10,217 nucleotides of DNA, taken from Oscillospiraceae bacterium (GTDB taxonomy: Bacteria; Bacillota; Clostridia; Oscillospirales; Oscillospiraceae). The notes beneath the pieces are model-generated. The model was given only the letters and a program-made list of their open reading frames with translations, searched no databases and was not told the DNA's origin. Position numbers and translations under genes: made by a program. Positions 6,169-10,217 of the stretch are shown piece after piece; positions within the stretch are counted from its first letter, which is position 1, and each line of letters begins with the position of its first letter. The stretch spans positions 6,729 to 16,945 of the forward strand of contig JAJBVW010000034.1 of the NCBI GenBank assembly GCA_020866945.1, written 5' to 3'.

Positions 6169-7029
6169 ATGGAACATATCGACTTGTGCGATTATGCACA
6201 GATACGCGGCTTGCTCGCGGAGGCGGATTTTCACTTTTCCAAGGCCAAGGGACAGAATTTTCTCATTGCCTCCTGGGTGCCGGAACGCATCGCCGCGGAG
6301 AGCGGCATCGGCCCTGGCGACGGCGTTGTGGAGATAGGCCCGGGCGTGGGCTGCCTGACGGAACGGCTGGCGGAGCGGGCGGATCGCGTGCTTGCTTATG
6401 AGACAGATGAGGCGTTGAAGCCCGTGCTGGCCAGAACCCTGGCCGGACGGGAGAATATAGAAATTATATTTGAGGATGTGCTGCGCCGGGATTTGTCGGC
6501 GGACGCGGGGGAGAGGCTTTCCGGCCTGCGGCCCGTAGTATGCGCGAACCTGCCCTACAGCATTACCAGCCCTGTGCTGACCAAGCTGTATCAGGCGCGC
6601 TGCTTTAAAACCATCACAGTCATGGTGCAGAAGGAGATGGCCCTGCGGATGTGCTCTGGGCCGGGGGGGAAGGATTACAGCGCCTTTTCCCTTCTGACAG
6701 AATGGTATGGGGCAGGAGAGATATTATTTGAAGTGGGGCCGGAGTGCTTTGTGCCCCGCCCGAAGGTGACCAGCGCGGTCGTGCGCCTTGAAATGCGGGA
6801 GAAGCCGCCCCTGGATGTGAACGAAAAGGCCCTGTTTACAATAATACGGGCTGCTTTCAACCAGCGGCGAAAGACGCTGGCAAACGCCCTGGACGGTGTG
6901 TGCGGCCGGGAAACGGCGGCCCGCGCTATCGCGGCCTGCGGCCTGGACGAACGGGTGCGGGGCGAGGCGCTGGATTTAGCGGCTTTTGCCGCCTTGACAA
7001 CAGAAATCGGAAATTTATCAGATACATAA
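6169..7029 (+). CDS. rsmA: RsmA (KsgA), 16S rRNA (adenine1518/1519-N6) dimethyltransferase
   Basis: Adds two methyl groups to each of two adjacent adenines in the 3' helix 45 loop of 16S rRNA, using S-adenosylmethionine, late in 30S assembly; loss gives kasugamycin resistance. The 286-aa length fits the family. Seen: GQNFL at residues 28-32, the SAM-binding loop EIGPGVGCLT at 55-64, the catalytic NLPY at 127-130 within NLPYSITSPVL, FVPRPKVTSAVV at 194-205, and FNQRRKTL at 230-237 in the C-terminal domain. These separate it from plain Rossmann methyltransferases and from Erm resistance enzymes, which usually lack the last block in this form. ATG 6169 follows GGGTGA (6157-6162), a fair ribosome site that contains the permease stop. 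The 6-nt gap upstream and the 10-nt gap to pckG imply one transcript. Confidence 0.96.
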   Translation: MEHIDLCDYAQIRGLLAEADFHFSKAKGQNFLIASWVPERIAAESGIGPGDGVVEIGPGVGCLTERLAERADRVLAYETDEALKPVLARTLAGRENIEIIFEDVLRRDLSADAGERLSGLRPVVCANLPYSITSPVLTKLYQARCFKTITVMVQKEMALRMCSGPGGKDYSAFSLLTEWYGAGEILFEVGPECFVPRPKVTSAVVRLEMREKPPLDVNEKALFTIIRAAFNQRRKTLANALDGVCGRETAARAIAACGLDERVRGEALDLAAFAALTTEIGNLSDT

Positions 7030-7039
7030 AGGAGAGGCT

Positions 7040-8806
7040 ATGACACCACTTACCAGCAACAAACATATCCTTGATTGGATAGGGAGCTGCGCCAATCTGT
7101 GCCGCCCTGATCAGGTCGTCTGGATTGACGGCAGCGAGGAGCAGCTGGAGCAGCTTCGGGCGGAGGCGGTCTCCACAGGCGAGCTTATCCGCTTGAACGA
7201 GGAAAAGCTGCCTGGCTGCTATCTGCACCGCAGCGATCCCAGCGACGTGGCTCGCGTGGAGGGCAGAACCTTCATTTGCAGCCGCAAGAAGGAGGATGCC
7301 GGCCCTACCAACAACTGGATGGATCCGGACGAGATGAAGGCCAAGCTGCGCGGTATCTACGACGGCTGCATGACCGGACGCACGATGTATGTGATTCCTT
7401 ATTCCATGGGCGTTATCGGCTCTCCCTTTGCAAAATACGGCATCGAGCTGACGGACAGCATCTATGTGGTGGTGTCCATGGCTATTATGACCCGTATGGG
7501 CAAAGAGGTTTACGACGCCATTGGCGACAGCGCCGACTATATCCGCGGCCTCCATGCTTCCGCTGAGCTTGACCCGGAAAAGCGCTATATCGTCCAGTTC
7601 CCGGAGGAGGACTACATCATGTCCGTCAACTCCGCTTACGGCGGCAACGCCCTGCTGGGGAAGAAATGCTTTGCGCTGCGCATCGCTTCCTGCCTTGGCA
7701 GGGAGGAGGGGTGGATGGCCGAGCATATGCTGATTCTGGGGATTGAGAACCCCCAGGGCGAGGTCAGCTATGTCTGTGGTGCGTTCCCGTCTGCCTGCGG
7801 CAAGACAAATCTTGCCATGCTTATTCCCCCGGCGTATTACCGGGAGAAGGGCTGGAAATGCTGGACAGTTGGCGATGACATCGCCTGGCTGCGTCCCGGC
7901 CCGGATGGACGTCTTTGGGCCGTGAACCCGGAAAACGGCTTCTTCGGCGTGGCGCCCGGCACCAGCGAGAAATCCAACCCCAACGCTATGGCAAGCACTC
8001 ACAAGAACACCATCTTTACCAACGTAGCCCTGAAGGAGGACGGCACCGTCTGGTGGGAGGGCATGGACAAAAACCCGCCCACGAACGCCCTGGATTGGCA
8101 GGGACGGCCCTGGGATCCCGCCTCTGGCGCACCTGCGGCCCATCCCAATTCCCGCTTCACCGCCCCCAGCACCAACTGCCCCTGCATCAGCCCTGAATTT
8201 GATAATCCCCAGGGCGTGCCTATTTCCGCCATCATCTTCGGAGGCCGCCGCGCCAAGACCGCGCCGCTGGTATGCCAGAGCAAAAACTGGGTTCATGGCG
8301 TGTTCACTGGTTCTGTCATGGCTTCGGAAAAGACTGCTGCTTCTGAGGGAACTGTGGGCGAGCTGCGCCATGACACGATGGCTATGCTGCCCTTCTGCGG
8401 GTATCATATGGCGGACTACTGGCAGCATTGGCTGGACATGGAAAAACTGCTGACGAATCCGCCCAAAATTTTCACCGTCAACTGGTTCCGTGTGGACGAC
8501 AATGGTCATTTCCTGTGGCCGGGCTTCGGTGAGAATCTGCGCGTCCTGGAGTGGATTATGAAGCGCTGCGTGGGCGTCATTGACGCGGAGCCATGCATCC
8601 TGGGTTATCTGCCCCAGCCGGAGGACATCGACACCAACGGCTTGGAGGGTGTGACGGAGGATGACCTGCGCGAGCTTCTGCGTGTTGACCCAGACCTGTG
8701 GCGCCAGGAGGTGCGGCATATCGAGGAGCACTATAAGAAATTCGGTGATAAGATACCCCAGCCGCTCCTTGACTGCCTGAAAGACCTGGAAGCCTGGGTG
8801 GACTGA
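7040..8806 (+). CDS. pckG: Phosphoenolpyruvate carboxykinase, GTP-dependent
   Basis: Cytosolic enzyme interconverting oxaloacetate + GTP and PEP + CO2 + GDP. In anaerobic fermenters it can run either towards gluconeogenesis or as the CO2-fixing, energy-conserving step to oxaloacetate. The 588-aa length and motifs mark the GTP class (the ATP class is about 530 aa and unrelated in detail). Seen: RSDPSDVARVEGRTFICS (about 64-81), the kinase-1 loop AFPSACGKTN at 248-257 with the reactive Cys253 and Lys255, the kinase-2 metal site GDDIAWL from 278, FGGRRAKT in the second half, and the conserved ENLRVLEWI and EPCILGYLP blocks near the C-terminus. The start ATG 7040 follows AAAGGAGAGG (7027-7036). 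Codon use is strongly C/G-ending, suggesting high expression. It is the last gene of the permease-rsmA operon. No convincing terminator follows, only an A/T-rich stretch (8810-8840) with a weak 5-bp hairpin. Confidence 0.97.
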   Translation: MTPLTSNKHILDWIGSCANLCRPDQVVWIDGSEEQLEQLRAEAVSTGELIRLNEEKLPGCYLHRSDPSDVARVEGRTFICSRKKEDAGPTNNWMDPDEMKAKLRGIYDGCMTGRTMYVIPYSMGVIGSPFAKYGIELTDSIYVVVSMAIMTRMGKEVYDAIGDSADYIRGLHASAELDPEKRYIVQFPEEDYIMSVNSAYGGNALLGKKCFALRIASCLGREEGWMAEHMLILGIENPQGEVSYVCGAFPSACGKTNLAMLIPPAYYREKGWKCWTVGDDIAWLRPGPDGRLWAVNPENGFFGVAPGTSEKSNPNAMASTHKNTIFTNVALKEDGTVWWEGMDKNPPTNALDWQGRPWDPASGAPAAHPNSRFTAPSTNCPCISPEFDNPQGVPISAIIFGGRRAKTAPLVCQSKNWVHGVFTGSVMASEKTAASEGTVGELRHDTMAMLPFCGYHMADYWQHWLDMEKLLTNPPKIFTVNWFRVDDNGHFLWPGFGENLRVLEWIMKRCVGVIDAEPCILGYLPQPEDIDTNGLEGVTEDDLRELLRVDPDLWRQEVRHIEEHYKKFGDKIPQPLLDCLKDLEAWVD

Positions 8807-8841
8807 AACTAAAAAAGATTTAAAAAATCAAAAATTAAGCG

Positions 8842-8870
8842 TTGACAAAAGCAGTCATTTATGGTATATT
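8842..8870 (+). promoter_or_regulatory. Strong extended -10 promoter of tRNA-Leu
   Basis: Perfect -35 TTGACA (8842-8847), 17-bp spacer, -10 TATATT (8865-8870) preceded by TGG (extended -10). The predicted start near 8877 lies about 22 nt before the tRNA. Confidence 0.88.
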
Positions 8871-8898
8871 AATCGGGCGCTGAGGAATCGGCGCTCAT

Positions 8899-8986
8899 GC
8901 GCGAGTGGTGGAATTGGCAGACTCGCTAGATTCAGGTTCTAGTGTGCATTACGCACGTGCGGGTTCAAGTCCCGCCTCGCGCACCA
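8899..8986 (+). tRNA. tRNA-Leu (anticodon CAG)
   Basis: An 88-nt gene with encoded CCA. The acceptor stem 8899-8905 (GCGCGAG) pairs perfectly with 8976-8982, the discriminator is A8983 and CCA is 8984-8986. The anticodon stem CTAGA/TCTAG (8926-8930, 8938-8942) closes the loop TTCAGGT, with anticodon CAG at 8933-8935 reading CUG. A long class-II variable arm GTGC/GCAC (8944-8947, 8953-8956) and the T arm GCGGG-TTCAAGT-CCCGC (8959-8975) fit leucine identity. CTG is a very common codon in this window, so this should be a major tRNA. A phage/ICE-type integrase remnant lies just downstream, which suggests that the 3' end of this gene served as an integration site. Confidence 0.97.
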
Positions 8987-8990
8987 CAGA

Positions 8991-9028
8991 AGAAGTCTTG
9001 AAACTCGGTAGAAGTCTTGAAACTCGGT
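8991..9028. repeat. 19-bp perfect tandem duplication after tRNA-Leu
   Basis: AGAAGTCTTGAAACTCGGT occurs twice back to back, at 8991-9009 and 9010-9028, only 4 bases after the tRNA CCA. The second copy supplies the 5' arm of the tRNA terminator. The first copy carries the same CTTGAAAC and could pair with the same 3' arm instead, giving a 25-nt loop. It may be a simple replication slippage product or a trace of an insertion or excision event at this tRNA. Confidence 0.9.
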
Positions 9029-9049
9029 GGTTTCAAGGCTTTTTCTTTT
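9014..9049 (+). terminator. Terminator of tRNA-Leu
   Basis: Stem CTTGAAAC (9016-9023) with GTTTCAAG (9030-9037), extended by a T·G and a G-C pair (9014-9015 with 9038-9039), loop TCGGTG, then TTTTTCTTTT (9040-9049). As DNA it is nearly symmetrical, but the T-tract is on the + strand side, so it serves the tRNA rather than the opposing integrase. Confidence 0.88.
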
Positions 9050-9062
9050 GTTTTGGGAGAAG

Positions 9063-9102
9063 TTTTCTCTTGGATTTTCTCTTTAGCGCTGCGTTTTCTC
9101 TT
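9063..9102. repeat. Three direct copies of TTTTCTCTT
   Basis: The 9-mer lies at 9063-9071, 9075-9083 and 9094-9102, the last one touching the integrase stop codon. Short direct repeats between a tRNA and an integrase gene can be arm-type integrase binding sites. The pyrimidine-rich composition makes chance similarity possible. Confidence 0.5.
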
Positions 9103-9788
9103 CAGGTGGAGGAAATACTCTGGATGAATGCCTCCATATGGGCTGCGCTGGCCTGCTGCATCTGGTTTGTCACATGGGCGTATGTATCCAGTGTGAACGC
9201 GGCAGTGTGGTGACCAAGGTTTTCCTGTACCGTCTTTATGTCGTCACCGTTTTGGATGGATATGACAGCGTAGGTATGGCGCAGATCGTGGAGCCTGGTA
9301 TCCGGGTGCCCAATCGCAGCTGCGATCTTCTTAAAATGCAGATAGACCGTTTGTGCGGACAGATTGTGGCCTTCCTCATTGGTGAAAACAAGATTCAGCG
9401 GATTATCCCAGGACGAGCCAGCTTGTGCTTTGTTCGCGGCTTGCCTGGTTTGCTCATTGTTCAAGACGGCCATTACAGAAGGGGCAGGAGTGATTCTCCT
9501 GCTCTTTCCGTTTTTAGGGGAGATGAGCTGATAACGACCTGTTCCATCACGAGCCTTTTGCAGCTGCTGCTTGATGACGATGGTTCCAGCCTGAAAGTCG
9601 ATGACATCCCATGTCAGGCCAAGGACTTCGCCCTCCCGCATTCCGGTATACAGGCTCACCAGATACACATTTTCAAACCTGTGGCCCTGTATTGCCCTGA
9701 TGAAATCAGCGATGGCGTCTACATCCAATGGCTTGATGTCCGGCTTCTCCTTGCGAGGAAGCTTGCAGTTGGCCGCGGGGTTCGATTT
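9102..9788 (-). pseudogene. Tyrosine recombinase/integrase, catalytic domain only (N-terminus missing)
   Basis: Phage/ICE-type site-specific integrase that cuts and joins att sites through a tyrosine. From TTG at 9728 the frame gives 208 aa with the complete catalytic set: R31 (TGMREGEVLGL), Lys in SPKNGKSRR (72-75), H147 and R150 (LHDLRHTYA), H173 (LGHH) and Y183 (DTYAHV). The frame continues upstream to 9788 and still reads as the usual linker before the catalytic domain (NPAANCKLPRKEKP...), then hits TGA (complement of 9789-9791). The arm-binding and core-binding domains, normally about 150-180 residues, are absent, and nothing like them is found in the remaining 430 bases. No ribosome site is visible for the TTG. 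It faces tRNA-Leu, its stop only 116 bases from the tRNA end. Most likely it is the broken remnant of an element that integrated there. Confidence 0.85.
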
Positions 9789-9838
9789 TCAGCAGGGAGG
9801 AATGTCTTCGTAGTCAAGTATTTTCCGATTTGTTTGAC
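9784..9838. repeat. Diverged direct repeat, copy A, at the integrase break point
   Basis: About 82% identical to copy B (10116-10169) over 55 positions, with one 1-base gap; both begin GATTTT and share the core AGTCAAGTATTT. Copy A starts within two bases of where the integrase linker homology ends (9782/9783), so it marks a junction. Read on the - strand it gives KQIGKYLTTKTFLPA, against KQTGKYLTVKSCLPA in copy B. Confidence 0.8.
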
Positions 9839-9860
9839 TATGAGGAAAGGGCATAGAGAT

Positions 9861-10023
9861 AGGGAGTGCTGCAGGATGAAAACTGCGGCGCTCCCTGGTT
9901 ATATACATTTTTTCGGCCCGGTGAATTTGCTACCCCCCCTGTTTAGGTACATGGGGGTTCCCTGGGAGGCAAGCCTCCCAGGGCGGGGCTTCCTGGGAAG
10001 CGTGCTGGGCTTGAGGCCCCTCA
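9861..10023. other. Gene-free block with a series of hairpins (possible oriT or regulatory DNA)
   Basis: The stretch 9789-10217 carries no gene I can support apart from a short edge frame. It holds five inverted repeats in a row: 9861-9874 with 9883-9896 (14 pairs, two G·T, 8-nt loop); 9932-9958 (CCCCC/GGGGG plus TGT/ACA, loop TTAGGT); 9960-9970 with 9973-9983 (11 perfect pairs, 2-nt loop AA); 9988-9993 with 9996-10001 (6 pairs, loop TG); 10012-10016 with 10019-10023 (5 pairs, loop CC). None has a proper T-tract on either strand, so they are not ordinary terminators. Clusters like this are common near nick sites of conjugative and mobilizable elements, which suits the neighbouring integrase, but no relaxase gene is in the window. 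Confidence 0.5.
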
Positions 10024-10109
10024 CGGCACCCTGGCCGCCCCATGAGGTGTGGCTGCGGTAACGGTGTGGCGTAGCCGGTGAGTGCATCATGAGTTCTTGT
10101 GATTCTAGT

Positions 10110-10217
10110 CTAACAGATTTTAGCGGGGAGGCATGACTTCACAGTCAAGTATTTGCCGGTTTGCTTGCCTGATATGTAATGACCTTTGTCAAGAGGCAAT
10201 TTGCCCAAAAACAGGGT
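10110..10217 (-). CDS. Possible C-terminal end of a gene entering from the right edge
   Basis: On the - strand the frame is open from the edge (10217) to TAG (complement of 10110-10112), giving 35 residues that include LPLDKGHYISGKQTGKYLTV followed by KSCLPAKIC. Copy B of the repeat forms its C-terminal half. Codon-like differences between copies A and B (several silent third-position changes, conserved GKYLT and LPA) suggest the repeat once coded for protein in this frame. I do not recognise the family and the frame is short, so it could be chance. Confidence 0.3.
   Translation of the reverse strand, partial: TLFLGKLPLDKGHYISGKQTGKYLTVKSCLPAKIC
10116..10169. repeat. Diverged direct repeat, copy B
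   Basis: Partner of copy A, 332 bases away start to start. Similarity stops on both sides (next to GATTTT on the left, after TTGCC on the right), so the unit is about 54 bases long and not part of a longer tandem array. It lies inside a - strand frame open to the window edge. Confidence 0.8.

Noticed and set aside
6926..8731. 601-aa open frame on the - strand antisense to rsmA/pckG
   Set aside because: It mirrors pckG almost entirely; its composition (His/Arg/Gly/Val-rich, no motifs) is what GC-rich codon bias produces on the opposite strand, while the + strand has clear PEPCK motifs.
8813..8838. A/T-rich GATTT/AAATC hairpin as pckG terminator
   Set aside because: Only a 5-bp A/T-rich stem with no following T-tract on the + strand; not a credible terminator.
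8980..9110. CRISPR-like array near the tRNA
   Set aside because: Only two adjacent 19-mers without spacers and three irregular 9-mers; no repeat-spacer pattern and no cas genes.
8905..9213. 102-aa + strand frame across tRNA-Leu
   Set aside because: It begins inside the tRNA gene and runs through its terminator; a typical shadow over tRNA genes.
9138..10061. 307-aa open frame on the + strand
   Set aside because: Antisense to the integrase catalytic domain and then running through the hairpin block; no ribosome site, no recognisable domain, and the - strand carries the real recombinase motifs.
9899..10090. 63-aa - strand frame through the hairpin block
   Set aside because: It reads straight across the palindromes, is rich in Pro/Arg/Gly/Ser with no motif and lacks a good ribosome site; more likely non-coding element DNA.

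Overview
The window looks like a chromosomal segment of an endospore-forming, fairly GC-rich member of the Clostridia, most likely the Oscillospiraceae (Oscillibacter/Flavonifractor-like). The clues are a SpoIIE sporulation phosphatase, strong AGGAGG-type ribosome sites, sigma-A promoters with a TATAATAG element, a GTP-type PEP carboxykinase and high GC in third codon positions. The genus is inferred; there is no rRNA to confirm it. All host genes lie on the + strand.

Layout. Positions 1-366 are the 3' end of an acidic protein of unknown function, closed by a long hairpin terminator (399-440) that overlaps the promoter of the next gene. A 98-aa protein of unknown function (478-774) precedes murC (889-2268), which has its own promoter and a textbook terminator. 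Next is spoIIE (2401-4711). It is split by a single +1 frame change near 3871-3895, so the membrane/central part and the PP2C phosphatase part lie in different frames. A small, probably tail-anchored membrane protein follows (4819-5103). A second transcription unit runs AEC-family permease (5233-6162), rsmA/ksgA (6169-7029) and pckG (7040-8806), with gaps of only 6 and 10 nt. Its promoter -10 box sits so close to the first ATGs that the mRNA may be leaderless. A consensus extended -10 promoter then drives tRNA-Leu(CAG) (8899-8986), whose terminator contains a 19-bp tandem duplication.

The right end is accessory DNA. Beside the tRNA, on the - strand, is a tyrosine recombinase with all catalytic residues but no N-terminal half (9102-9788). 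Its reading frame stops where one copy of a 55-bp diverged direct repeat begins; the second copy is at 10116-10169. Between the copies is a gene-free block with five hairpins, several with 2-nt loops, resembling the origin-of-transfer or regulatory DNA of conjugative or mobilizable elements. The simplest reading is a decayed or rearranged integrative element inserted at tRNA-Leu.

Functionally, the host part combines cell-wall precursor synthesis (MurC), forespore-specific sigma-F activation (SpoIIE), ribosome maturation (RsmA) and the PEP/oxaloacetate node (PckG, possibly with a carboxylate-type AEC permease). I do not see a clearly new defence or biosynthetic system. The points most worth a second look are the spoIIE frame break, the truncated integrase joined to a repeat, the palindrome-rich block and the possibly leaderless permease operon.
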